Part shown: positions 39,100 to 47,660 of the stretch, one piece after another
Numbering within the stretch: position 1 is the first letter of the stretch
Layout of the letters: every line of letters begins with the position of its first letter
From: Ruania suaedae
GTDB lineage: Bacteria; Actinomycetota; Actinomycetes; Actinomycetales; Beutenbergiaceae
NCBI RefSeq assembly: GCF_021049265.1
Contig: NZ_CP088018.1
Location: forward strand, 1,488,001 to 1,552,000
Direction of reading: 5' to 3'
Length of the DNA: 64,000 nucleotides
Translations under genes and position numbers: made by a program
The notes under the pieces: generated by a model
The model's database searches: none
The model's input: only the letters and a program-made list of their open reading frames with translations
What the model was told of the DNA's origin: nothing

Positions 39100-40311
39100 G
39101 TGGGAGACGCAGGAGCCGTCGTCGGCTTCATCATCATCATCCTCGTGGCGCTGTTCGTGATCGTCGCCATCGCGCGGGCGATCCGGATCGTGCCCCAGGC
39201 CGGAGCACTGATCATCGAGCGACTGGGGCGCTACCAGTCCACGATGTACGCCGGCCTGCACTTCCTCATCCCGTTCGTGGACCGGATCCGGGCCGGTGTC
39301 GACCTGCGTGAGCGGGTGGTGCCGTTCCGGCCGCAGCCGGTGATCACCTCCGACAACCTCGTGGTGAGTATCGACACGGTCGTCTACTACCAGGTGACCG
39401 ACCCGAAGGCCGCCACCTACGAGATCGCCGACTACATCATGGCGATCGAGCAGCTGACCGTGACCACGTTGCGCAACATCATCGGTTCGATGGACCTGGA
39501 GCAGACCCTGACCAGCCGTGACCAGATCAACGGTCAGCTGCGCGGGGTGCTCGACGAGGCCACCGGCCGATGGGGGATCCGCGTCAACCGGGTCGAGCTC
39601 AAGGCGATCGACCCGCCGCCCAGCGTGCAGGGTGCGATGGAGCAGCAGATGCGCGCCGAGCGCGACCGCCGCGCCGCGATCCTGACGGCCGAGGGTGTCA
39701 AGCAGTCGGCGATCCTCACCGCTGAGGGTGAGAAGCAGTCGGCGATCCTCAAGGCCGAGGGTCAGGCGCAGGCGGCGATCCTCAAGGCCCAGGGTGAGTC
39801 GCGCGCGATCCTCCAGGTCTTCGACGCCATCCACCGCGGCGACGCCGACCCCAAGCTGCTGGCCTACCAGTACCTGCAGATGCTGCCCGAGATCGCCAAC
39901 GGCTCCTCGTCCAAGCTGTGGGTCGTGCCGGCCGAGTTCACCGCGGCGCTCGGCTCCATCACCTCGGCCTTCGGGGGTGGCTCCGGTTCCGGTGGCTCCC
40001 ACCCGAGCGGTGGGGGAGACGACGGTCCCGGCGGTGGTGGCCCCTCCCGGCGTGAGCGCCGCGAGGAGGACTTCGATCACATCGAGGGCCTGGACGTGGA
40101 GCTGCCGGAGACCTCCCTGCAGGACCCGGCCGAGGCGCTGCGCGAGGCGCGCGGGCAGGCCGACGAGGCCACGGCCGAGGCCTCGCAGGCGGGCGAGTCC
40201 AGCGGGCGCCCGTTCGACCCGACCAGCGCGGCCGGTCAGAAGCCCCCGGCCGACGGCGATGTGCAGCCGCCCGAGGATCCCCAGCCCTGGCACCAGCGCC
40301 CCCAGCAGTAG
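39100..40311 (+). CDS. SPFH/stomatin-like membrane protein
   Basis: A 403-residue protein with one N-terminal membrane helix (about 7-26), an SPFH/band-7 domain (about 28-190) with VPQAGALIIERLGRYQ and IDPPPSVQGAMEQQMRAER, a coiled coil made of four 11-residue repeats (about 193-236), and a Gly/Ser- and Asp/Glu-rich tail (about 290-403) that looks disordered. GAGGGG lies upstream of GTG 39100. It forms an operon with nfeD. A role in membrane organisation or protein turnover is known for the family; its partner proteases are not seen here. Confidence 0.9.
   Translation: MGDAGAVVGFIIIILVALFVIVAIARAIRIVPQAGALIIERLGRYQSTMYAGLHFLIPFVDRIRAGVDLRERVVPFRPQPVITSDNLVVSIDTVVYYQVTDPKAATYEIADYIMAIEQLTVTTLRNIIGSMDLEQTLTSRDQINGQLRGVLDEATGRWGIRVNRVELKAIDPPPSVQGAMEQQMRAERDRRAAILTAEGVKQSAILTAEGEKQSAILKAEGQAQAAILKAQGESRAILQVFDAIHRGDADPKLLAYQYLQMLPEIANGSSSKLWVVPAEFTAALGSITSAFGGGSGSGGSHPSGGGDDGPGGGGPSRRERREEDFDHIEGLDVELPETSLQDPAEALREARGQADEATAEASQAGESSGRPFDPTSAAGQKPPADGDVQPPEDPQPWHQRPQQ
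39676..39807 (+). repeat. 33-bp tandem repeat within the SPFH gene
   Basis: Four 33-bp units start at 39676, 39709, 39742 and 39775. Each begins GCGATCCTs and encodes an 11-residue unit such as AILTAEGEKQS. Copies 2 and 3 are the most alike. The in-frame length keeps the coiled coil intact and would allow copy-number change. Confidence 0.85.
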
Positions 40312-40315
40312 ACGG

Positions 40316-40349
40316 CGCCGGCGTGGGGGCTGCGGCCCCTACGCCGGCG
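40316..40349 (+). terminator. Terminator after the SPFH gene
   Basis: A 14-bp stem (CGCCGGCGTGGGGG with CCCCTACGCCGGCG, one G-T pair) and a 6-nt loop start 5 nt after the stop codon. There is no T tract. It isolates the nfeD-SPFH operon from the exporter genes that follow. Confidence 0.8.
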
Positions 40350-40383
40350 GTGAAATCACGTCGGCGAGGTTCATGACGCGGGG

Positions 40384-40389
40384 TAAGGT
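40384..40389 (+). promoter_or_regulatory. -10 element of the ABC exporter operon (leaderless type)
   Basis: TAAGGT is followed by CCCGAT and GTG 40396, a 6-nt gap without a ribosome-binding site. Confidence 0.6.
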
Positions 40390-40395
40390 CCCGAT

Positions 40396-42126
40396 GTGCT
40401 CGGCCTTCTGCGTGCGTCGCTGACCCCCTACCGCTGGTCGCTGCTGATCGTCTGCGTGCTGCAGCTGGTACAGACGCTGGCCGCGCTGTACCTGCCCAGT
40501 CTGAACGCCCGGATCATCGACGAGGGCGTCGTGGCGGGCAACACCGACCTGATCTGGCGGACCGGCGCCGTCATGCTCGCGGTCAGCGCCGTGCAGGTGC
40601 TCACCAGTGTGGTGGCGGTCTATGTCGGTGCCCGGACGGCGATGTCCCTGGGCCGGGATCTGCGCGAGGACCTGTTCACGCGGGTGATGCGCTTCTCCGC
40701 CCAGGAGATGTCGACCCTGGGCACCCCCTCGCTGATCACCCGGTCGACGAACGATGTGCAGCAGGTGCAGATGTTCGTCTTCATGGCGCTGACGGCGATC
40801 ATCATGGCCCCGATCATGCTGGTCGGTGGCGTCGCGATGGCGGTGCGTGAGGATGCCGGGCTCTCGTTGCTGCTGGTGGCGGTGGTCCCGGCCCTCGGCG
40901 GGACGATGGGAATCGTGGCCACGCGGATGGTGCCGTACTTCCGCACCATGCAGAAGCGCATCGACACCGTCAACGGGATCCTGCGTGAGCAGATCACCGG
41001 CATGCGGGTGGTGCGGGCCTTCGTCAAGGAGGCCGAGGAGGCCACCCGGTTCGGGGTGGCCAACGCCGACCTGCGCGAGGTGGCGGTGCGCGTGGGCCGA
41101 CTGATGGCGTTCGCGCTGCCGATGGTGATGCTCATCGTCAACCTCGCCTCCGTGGCGGTGATCTGGTTCGGAGGACGGCGTGTCGATGCCGGGGTGACCG
41201 AGATCGGGTCGCTGGTGGCGTTCCTGTCCTACCTGATGTTCGTCCTGTTCGCGGTGATGATGGCGACGATGATGTTCATGTTCGCCCCCCGCGCGGCGGT
41301 CTCCTCCGAGCGGATCCTGGAGGTGCTGGACTCCGAGCCGACCGTGCACCCGCCGGCGGATCCGCAGCGGCCGGAGGTGGTCAGCGGGATGGTGGAGATG
41401 ACCGGGGTGACCTTCCGCTACCCCGGGGCGGAGAAGGACGTACTCCACCAGATCGACCTGCAGGCGCAGCCGGGCACGACGACCGCGATCATCGGATCCA
41501 CCGGTGCCGGCAAGACCACGGTGCTGGCCCTCGTGCCCCGGCTCTTCGACGCCACCTCCGGATCGGTGCGCATCGACGGGGTGGACGTGCGCGATCTCGA
41601 TCCCGCGCTCCTCTCCCAGATCATCGGGCTGGTGCCCCAGCGGCCCTACCTGTTCAGCGGCACCGTCGCCTCGAACCTGCGCTACGGCCGCGCCGACGCC
41701 ACCGAGGAGGAGCTCTGGGAGGCCCTGCGGGTGGCGCAGGCCGAGAACTTCGTGCGGTCGATGGACGGCGGACTGGAGGCGAGGATCGCCCAGGGCGGCA
41801 CCAATGTCTCCGGTGGCCAGCGCCAGCGGCTCGCGATCGCCCGGGCACTGATACGCCGGCCCGCCATCTACCTGTTCGACGACTCCTTCTCCGCCCTGGA
41901 CTACGCCACCGATGCCGCCCTGCGGGCCGCCCTGCGGCCGAGGACGCGACGCTCGAGCGTGATCGTGGTGGCGCAGCGGGTGGCGACGATCCGTGACGCC
42001 GACCAGATCCTGGTGCTCGAGCACGGACGGCTGGTGGGCCGGGGCACCCACGCCGAGCTGCTGGCCACCAACGAGACCTACCAGGAGATCGTCTCCTCGC
42101 AGCTGAGCGCCGAGGAGGCGGCATGA
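40396..42126 (+). CDS. Heterodimeric ABC exporter, subunit A (degenerate Walker B)
   Basis: A 576-residue half-transporter: six membrane helices (about 15-310) fused to an ATPase. Walker A GSTGAGKTT and signature NVSGGQRQRLAIARAL are normal. Walker B reads IYLFDDSFSALD, with Asp where the catalytic Glu should be, and the H-loop reads VAQRVATI, with Gln in place of His. Such changes mark the non-catalytic site of heterodimeric exporters. The next gene, overlapping by 4 bp, has the complementary pattern. The substrate is unknown; drugs or lipids are typical for the family. Confidence 0.92.
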   Translation: MLGLLRASLTPYRWSLLIVCVLQLVQTLAALYLPSLNARIIDEGVVAGNTDLIWRTGAVMLAVSAVQVLTSVVAVYVGARTAMSLGRDLREDLFTRVMRFSAQEMSTLGTPSLITRSTNDVQQVQMFVFMALTAIIMAPIMLVGGVAMAVREDAGLSLLLVAVVPALGGTMGIVATRMVPYFRTMQKRIDTVNGILREQITGMRVVRAFVKEAEEATRFGVANADLREVAVRVGRLMAFALPMVMLIVNLASVAVIWFGGRRVDAGVTEIGSLVAFLSYLMFVLFAVMMATMMFMFAPRAAVSSERILEVLDSEPTVHPPADPQRPEVVSGMVEMTGVTFRYPGAEKDVLHQIDLQAQPGTTTAIIGSTGAGKTTVLALVPRLFDATSGSVRIDGVDVRDLDPALLSQIIGLVPQRPYLFSGTVASNLRYGRADATEEELWEALRVAQAENFVRSMDGGLEARIAQGGTNVSGGQRQRLAIARALIRRPAIYLFDDSFSALDYATDAALRAALRPRTRRSSVIVVAQRVATIRDADQILVLEHGRLVGRGTHAELLATNETYQEIVSSQLSAEEAA

Positions 42127-44156
42127 GCCACCAGGAGCCGCCCGCACGCGACGTCACCGCCGGGGAGCGCGCCGACGACTCCGAGCTCAAGGCGCAGGTC
42201 AAGGTCGACGAGCGCCCACGCCCCGGCCCCGGCCCGGGCGGAGGCCTTGGCGTCCCTGCGGAGAAGCCACGGGACCTGCTGGGTGCGGCGCGACGCATGG
42301 TGGTGGCGCTACGCGCCGACCGCGCGTGGGTGCTGGTCGCCGTCGTGCTCGGGACGATCGGGACGCTGCTGACCGTGGTGGGGCCGAAGATGCTCGGCAA
42401 CGCCACCAACGTCATCTTCGACGGTCTGGTCGGTCGCGGCCTCGATCCGTCGCTGACGCGCGCGGAGACGATCGAGGCGTTGCGTGCGGCCGGCGAGGAC
42501 ACCCAGGCCGACATGCTGGCGGGGATGCCGGGCGTGGTCCCCGGTCAGGGGGTCGACTTCGAGCGGCTCGCCGGTGTGCTCGCCGTGGTCCTGGCCGTCT
42601 ACGCCGGGGCGTTCCTGTTCACCTGGCTGCAGGGCCGGCTGATCACGACCGTGGTCCAGCAAGTGGTCTACCGCCTGCGGGAGCAGGTCGAGACCAAGCT
42701 TGCCCGGCTGCCGCTGCGCTACTTCGACCGGCAGGCCCGCGGCGAGGTGCTCTCCCGCGTGACCAATGACATCGACAACGTCGCGCAGTCGCTGCAGCAG
42801 ACCCTCTCGCAGCTGATCACCTCGGTGCTCACCGTGCTGGGAGTGCTGGCGATGATGGTGTGGATCTCCTGGCAGCTGGCCCTGGTGGCCCTGGTGACCA
42901 TCCCGTTGTCCGCCGTCGTGGTGGGTCAGATCGCGAAGCGGTCGCAGCCGGAGTTCGTGGAGCAGTGGAAGCGCACCGGCACGGTCAACGCGCACGTGGA
43001 GGAGATGTACACCGGCCACGACCTCGTGCACGTCTTCGGGCACCAGCAGGCGGCCGAGGCGACGTTCCGGGAGGAGAACGACCGGCTGTTCCGCGCCTCG
43101 TTCCGGGCGCAGTTCATCACCGGCACCATCCAGCCGGTGATGGGCTGGATCGCGAACGTGGGCTATGTCGCGATCGCCGTGCTGGGTGGGCTGCGGGTCG
43201 CCTCGGGGACGATGTCGCTGGGGGACGTGCAGGCGTTCGTGCAGTACTCGCGGCAGTTCTCGCAGCCGATCACCCAGATCGCCTCCCTGATGAACCTCAT
43301 GCAGTCCGGGGCGGCCTCCGCCGAACGCGTCTTCGATCTGCTCGACGAGGAGGAGGAGAGCGCGGACCCGCAGCAGCCCGCCACGCTCGAGGCGGTCTCC
43401 GGACGAGTGGCCTTCGAGGCGGTCGACTTCTCCTACCGCAGCGACACCCCGTTGATCGAGGGGCTCTCGCTCGTCGCCGAGCCGGGGCAGACGATCGCGA
43501 TCGTAGGCCCCACCGGTGCCGGGAAGACGACGCTGGTGAACCTGCTCATGCGTTTCTACGAGGTGCAGGCAGGCCGGATCACCATCGATGGCGTCGACAC
43601 CCGCGACCTGACGCGGGCCCAGCTGCGCTCCTGCATCGGGATGGTGCTGCAGGACACGTGGCTGTTCAACGGCTCGATCGAGGACAACATCCGCTATGGT
43701 GCGCACCGGCCGGTGACCGACGCCGAGCTGCTCGCCGCCGCCGAGGCGACCGGCGTCGACCCGTTCGTGCGCACCCTGCCGGAGGGGTACCGGACCGCGC
43801 TCGACGAGGAGGGCACCACCGGGATCGCCGTCAGCGCGGGGGAGAAGCAGCTGCTGACCATCGCGCGCGCCTTCCTGGCCGACCCGGCGATCCTCATCCT
43901 GGACGAGGCCACCAGCTCGGTGGACACCCGCACCGAGGTGCTGGTGCAGCGGGCGATGAACGCCTTGCGACGGGGGCGGACGAGCTTCGTCATCGCCCAC
44001 CGGCTCTCGACCATCCGCGACGCCGACGTCATCCTCGTGATGGAGGAGGGCTCGATCGTGGAGCAGGGCAGCCACGACGCGCTGATGGCGGCCGACGGCG
44101 CCTACTCCCGGCTCTACCGGTCGCAGTTCGCGGCGGCCGCGACCGAGGTGGACTGA
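42123..44156 (+). CDS. Heterodimeric ABC exporter, subunit B (degenerate signature)
   Basis: A 677-residue half-transporter. The first 60 residues are polar and Pro-rich; six membrane helices follow, with an insertion of about 50 polar residues after the first helix (about 98-150). Walker A GPTGAGKTT, Walker B ILILDEATSSVD and H-loop IAHRLSTI are intact. The signature is AVSAGEKQLLTIARAF, where SAGEK replaces SGGQ. Paired with subunit A, this leaves one working and one degenerate ATP site. Confidence 0.92.
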   Translation: MSHQEPPARDVTAGERADDSELKAQVKVDERPRPGPGPGGGLGVPAEKPRDLLGAARRMVVALRADRAWVLVAVVLGTIGTLLTVVGPKMLGNATNVIFDGLVGRGLDPSLTRAETIEALRAAGEDTQADMLAGMPGVVPGQGVDFERLAGVLAVVLAVYAGAFLFTWLQGRLITTVVQQVVYRLREQVETKLARLPLRYFDRQARGEVLSRVTNDIDNVAQSLQQTLSQLITSVLTVLGVLAMMVWISWQLALVALVTIPLSAVVVGQIAKRSQPEFVEQWKRTGTVNAHVEEMYTGHDLVHVFGHQQAAEATFREENDRLFRASFRAQFITGTIQPVMGWIANVGYVAIAVLGGLRVASGTMSLGDVQAFVQYSRQFSQPITQIASLMNLMQSGAASAERVFDLLDEEEESADPQQPATLEAVSGRVAFEAVDFSYRSDTPLIEGLSLVAEPGQTIAIVGPTGAGKTTLVNLLMRFYEVQAGRITIDGVDTRDLTRAQLRSCIGMVLQDTWLFNGSIEDNIRYGAHRPVTDAELLAAAEATGVDPFVRTLPEGYRTALDEEGTTGIAVSAGEKQLLTIARAFLADPAILILDEATSSVDTRTEVLVQRAMNALRRGRTSFVIAHRLSTIRDADVILVMEEGSIVEQGSHDALMAADGAYSRLYRSQFAAAATEVD

Positions 44157-44247
44157 GCCCCGAGGTCACCGAGGAGCTCCCTCGCCCGAGTGAGACGGCT
44201 GTGCAACATCAGCCCTGAGGTTGACCCGTTCGCGGCCCCGCATCTGC

Positions 44248-44253
44248 CACGAT
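44248..44253 (+). promoter_or_regulatory. -10-like element of the MgtA-like gene
   Basis: CACGAT is 6 nt from GTG 44260. It matches the leaderless spacing but not the first T. TTGACC lies at 44221, too far for a normal spacer. Confidence 0.35.
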
Positions 44254-44259
44254 GCCTGT

Positions 44260-45426
44260 GTGCGCATCGCTGTGGTCGCAGAATCCTTCCTGCCGCAGGC
44301 GAACGGGGTGACCGTGACGCTGCTGAGGCTGCTGGAGTACTTGTCGGGTCGAGGGGACGAGGTGCTCGTGCTCGCGCCCGCCGCCGGGCGGGGGCAGAAG
44401 GAGGTCACCTGCTACGCTGGGGCCTCGGTGCGCCGGTTCCGTGCGGTGCCGCTGCCCGGGTACGGCGAGCTGCGGCTGTCCACCCCGCGGGTGCGCACGC
44501 TGGAGGACCACCTGCGCACCTTCGGGGCCGACGTCGTCCACCTCGCCGCTCCCTTCCTGCTGGGCTGGCAGGCCATCGGCGCCGCGCACAGCCTCGGGCT
44601 GCCGTCGGTGGCCGTGTACCAGACCGAGGTCCCCTCCTACGCGAAGCGGTACCGCGTGCGCCAGATCGAGCCGCTGCTGTGGCGCCGCATCGAGGACATC
44701 CACAAGGGGGCCACGCTCTCGCTGGCGCCCTCCAGCTACGCCTGCGGTCAGCTCATCGACCGCGGGGTCCATCGCGTGGCCGTGTGGCCGCACGGGGTCG
44801 ACCGGGAGCGGTTCTCGCCCGTGCACCGCGACGACGCACTGCGGGCCGAGCTCGGTGGGGAGGTGCTCGTCGGGTACGTCGGGCGGCTGGCCCGCGAGAA
44901 GCAGGTCGAGGACCTGGCCGCGGTGCAGCACCTGCCCGGTGTGCGCCTGGTCATCGTCGGTGACGGTCCGCGTGAGGCCTGGCTGCGCCGGGTGCTGCCG
45001 CGGGCGACGTTCACGGGCCGGCTGGACGGGCCGGATCTTCCCCGGGTGATGGCCAGCTTGGACGTCTTCGTCCACACCGGCGAGATGGACACCTTCGCCC
45101 AGACCATCCAGGAGGCGCAGGCCTGCGGCGTGCCGACGATCGCCCCGGCCCGGGGCGGACCGATCGACCTCATCCAGCACGGCAGCAACGGCTTCCTCTA
45201 CGCTCCCGGCGACCTGTCCGCCATGGCCGAGCAGGTCCGATGGCTGGCCGACCACCCCGTCAGCCGCGCCGAGATGGGCATGGCCGCCCGGGAGTCCACC
45301 GACGGGCGCAGCTGGGACGCGGTGAACGAGCAGGTCACGATCCACTACCGCAACGCGATCCGGTTCGCCGAGAGCGACCGGGAGGCCGGCCACCGGCCCG
45401 CACGGCGCTGGCTGCTGACCCGCTGA
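44260..45426 (+). CDS. GT4 mannosyltransferase, MgtA-like
   Basis: A 388-residue GT-B enzyme similar to MgtA of C. glutamicum and Rv0557, GDP-mannose-dependent transferases in glycolipid and lipomannan synthesis. The N terminus has VVAESFLPQANGVTVTLL, then YQTEVPSYAKRYR and PHGVDRERFSP. The donor site is in YVGRLAREKQVEDLAAV and ACGVPTIAPARGGPIDLI. GTG 44260 matches the usual MRIAxVAESFLPQ start; upstream in-frame GTGs add non-homologous residues. The exact acceptor is not known. Confidence 0.87.
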   Translation: MRIAVVAESFLPQANGVTVTLLRLLEYLSGRGDEVLVLAPAAGRGQKEVTCYAGASVRRFRAVPLPGYGELRLSTPRVRTLEDHLRTFGADVVHLAAPFLLGWQAIGAAHSLGLPSVAVYQTEVPSYAKRYRVRQIEPLLWRRIEDIHKGATLSLAPSSYACGQLIDRGVHRVAVWPHGVDRERFSPVHRDDALRAELGGEVLVGYVGRLAREKQVEDLAAVQHLPGVRLVIVGDGPREAWLRRVLPRATFTGRLDGPDLPRVMASLDVFVHTGEMDTFAQTIQEAQACGVPTIAPARGGPIDLIQHGSNGFLYAPGDLSAMAEQVRWLADHPVSRAEMGMAARESTDGRSWDAVNEQVTIHYRNAIRFAESDREAGHRPARRWLLTR

Positions 45427-45443
45427 GCACCGCACCTGGTCGG

Positions 45444-45449
45444 TAGGCT
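45444..45449 (+). promoter_or_regulatory. -10 element of the rRNA methyltransferase gene (leaderless type)
   Basis: TAGGCT is 6 nt from GTG 45456. Confidence 0.6.
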
Positions 45450-45455
45450 CGGCCG

Positions 45456-46286
45456 GTGCCCGTCCTCACCCTCACCGCCGCCGACCTCGACTCCGATCGG
45501 CTCGCGGACTACACCCGGCTGACCGATGTGGCGCTGCGCCGCCGGCTGGAGCCCGAGCGCGGCCTGTTCATGGCCGAGTCCTCCACGGTGATCCGGCGTG
45601 CGGTCGCGGCGGGGTACCGGCCGCGGTCCTTCCTCATGGCGCCGCGCTGGCTGGCCGACCTGGAGGACCTGCTGGCCGAGGTGGGCGCCGGCGAGCACGG
45701 CGACATCCCCGTCTACCTCGCCGAGGAGTCGGTGCTGGAGACCCTGACGGGGTTCCACCTACACCGTGGGGCGCTCGCGGCGATGCAGCGGCCGGAGCTG
45801 GCACCCGTGGCCCAGGTGGTGGCCGGCGCCCGGCGGGTGGCCGTCCTGGAGGACATCGTCGATCACACCAACGTGGGGGCGGCCTTCCGCAGCGCCGCGG
45901 CGCTGGGGGTCGACGCGGTACTGGTGACCCCCCGGTGCGCCGATCCGCTCTACCGGCGCAGCGTGCGGGTCTCGATGGGGACCGTCTTCCAGGTGCCGTG
46001 GACGCGGATCGACCCCTGGCCCCGGGGCGCGGGCGAGCTGCGCGACCTCGGGTTCACGGTGGCGGCGCTCGCGCTGAGCGCGGAAGCACTCTCCCTGGAT
46101 CAGCTCGCTGCCGACGCGCCCGAGCGGCTCGCCCTCGTCCTCGGCACCGAGGGGGACGGACTCAGCCGGGCGACGGTCGCGGCGGCCGACGCCGTGGTGC
46201 AGATCCCGATGGCCGGCGGCGTGGACTCGCTCAACGTGGCCGCCGCCGCGGCCGTCGCGTTCTGGGCCACCCGCACGCGGTCATGA
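45456..46286 (+). CDS. SpoU/TrmH family RNA 2'-O-methyltransferase
   Basis: A 276-residue SPOUT enzyme. An N-terminal substrate-binding domain (about 1-105, with EPERGLFMAESSTVIRRA) precedes the knotted SAM domain. That domain shows the three SpoU motifs: EDIVDHTNVGAAFRSAAALG (about 132-151), LVLGTEGDGLS (about 226-236) and VQIPMAGGVDSLNVAAAAA (about 248-266). The target is probably a ribose in rRNA or tRNA; which one cannot be read. It overlaps the convergent GH32 gene by 6 bp. Confidence 0.92.
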   Translation: MPVLTLTAADLDSDRLADYTRLTDVALRRRLEPERGLFMAESSTVIRRAVAAGYRPRSFLMAPRWLADLEDLLAEVGAGEHGDIPVYLAEESVLETLTGFHLHRGALAAMQRPELAPVAQVVAGARRVAVLEDIVDHTNVGAAFRSAAALGVDAVLVTPRCADPLYRRSVRVSMGTVFQVPWTRIDPWPRGAGELRDLGFTVAALALSAEALSLDQLAADAPERLALVLGTEGDGLSRATVAAADAVVQIPMAGGVDSLNVAAAAAVAFWATRTRS

Positions 46287-47549
46287 GGGAAGACCCAGCT
46301 CCCAGGCGTCGACGGCGCCGCTCGCCTGGACCTGCCACCGCTCCCCGGGAGCGGGGTAGGCACGCACGGTGCTCGCCCGGCCGTCGACGAAGGCCTCCAG
46401 CACCGAACCGTCGACGAGCACCCGGATCGCGCGGGCGCCGGTGGCCGACCAGATCTCCCGCTCACCGCTCGGCCCCGTGAGGCAGACGCGCACGTCGGTG
46501 CCTCCGGACACCACCTCCCACGCGGGCAGGTCCAGCTCGAGCGGGTCGGAGACCGTGAGGGGCCGTCGCCGCAGGGCGGTCAGTTCGGGCACGGGTCCGC
46601 AGTGCAGCACTCCCTGGTGCAGCACGAGCTCACGCGGGAACGTGAGCGCGCCGGCCCAGCCGGCCTCCTCGATCTCGTCGGTGGGACGGGTCTCCCACGT
46701 CCAGCCCCACAGCAGCGCGCGGTCCTCGTACTCGACGCCTTGCGGGGCGTAGAAGTCCGGGCCGTCGTCGAGGAACTGACCGGTGCGCGGGACGAACTGC
46801 GGGCGCCCGTCGGCGGGGTCGATGTCACCGAACAGGACCACCACGCCGTCGAGCTGGGAGGTGCCGGGCTCGTCGTGCCAACGCGAGAGGATCAGCGCCC
46901 AGGCGCGCTCACCGTCGGTGCCCGGCAGGCGCAGCAGCTGGGGACACTCCCAGATCTGGGCGCGGGTCAGCTCGCGCAGGTCGCTGGGTACCCGGTCCCC
47001 GGTGAGCAGCTCGCCGAGGAGCTCCCAGTGGTCCAGATCCTCGGCGTCGTAGACCAGCACCACCGGGGTGCCGTCCGGGTATCCGCCACCGACGAGGCCG
47101 TAGCGGTGCTCGGCGATCGTGATCACGAACGGGTCCCGCATCTGCCGGAGTCCGGGCGGCACGGGGGCGACGAAGTCCTCGGCCTGGGTCCATCCGTCAC
47201 CGTGGGGACGGGCGAGGGCGATACCGGCTTCCTCGGCGCTGCCCGGGACGGCGGTGTAGACCAGTACGGGCTGCCCGTCCTCCACGGTGGCCACGCCGCT
47301 CCAGACGCCGCCGGCGTCGATCGTGCCGGGCCGTGGCCGCAGCGCGACGGGTTCGTCGTGCCAGGTGACCAGGTCGGTGGAGGTGGCGTGGCCCCATCCG
47401 ATGTTCCCGTGCACCGGCGCCTTCGGGTTGTACTGGTAGAACACGTGCCACGTCCCGTCGACGGCGACGATGCCGTTGGGGTCGTTGACCCATCCGCGGG
47501 GCGGGCGCACGTGCAGGTGCGGGAACGGGTCGAGGTGCGGCGCGCTCAT
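46281..47549 (-). CDS. Glycoside hydrolase family 32 (sucrose/fructan hydrolase)
   Basis: A 422-residue beta-fructosidase. WVNDPNG holds the nucleophile Asp23, QMRDPF the transition-state Asp and WECPQL the acid/base Glu. The five-bladed propeller is followed by a short beta-sandwich (about 330-422). There is no signal peptide, so it acts on imported sucrose, sucrose 6-phosphate or short fructans. GAGGAG lies before ATG 47549. No sugar transporter is adjacent. Confidence 0.93.
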   Translation of the reverse strand: MSAPHLDPFPHLHVRPPRGWVNDPNGIVAVDGTWHVFYQYNPKAPVHGNIGWGHATSTDLVTWHDEPVALRPRPGTIDAGGVWSGVATVEDGQPVLVYTAVPGSAEEAGIALARPHGDGWTQAEDFVAPVPPGLRQMRDPFVITIAEHRYGLVGGGYPDGTPVVLVYDAEDLDHWELLGELLTGDRVPSDLRELTRAQIWECPQLLRLPGTDGERAWALILSRWHDEPGTSQLDGVVVLFGDIDPADGRPQFVPRTGQFLDDGPDFYAPQGVEYEDRALLWGWTWETRPTDEIEEAGWAGALTFPRELVLHQGVLHCGPVPELTALRRRPLTVSDPLELDLPAWEVVSGGTDVRVCLTGPSGEREIWSATGARAIRVLVDGSVLEAFVDGRASTVRAYPAPGERWQVQASGAVDAWELGLPS

Positions 47550-47648
47550 CGGTGCTCCTCAGTTGGTCGGCGCTCGGATCCGGGGCCTTCCGAGCATGTC
47601 AGGCATCGGGGTCCGCTGCTGGTTGGACGGGCTGTCGGCGCGATAGGG

Positions 47649-47654
47649 CAGGCT
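47649..47654 (+). promoter_or_regulatory. -10-like element of the exonuclease gene
   Basis: CAGGCT is 6 nt from ATG 47661, with no ribosome-binding site. The first base departs from TAnnnT. Confidence 0.35.
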
Positions 47655-47660
47655 GTGGTC

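Noticed and set aside
42926-43384. Short minus-strand frames inside the ABC exporter subunit B gene
   Set aside because: They are shadows of the coding strand, without start signals or conserved content.
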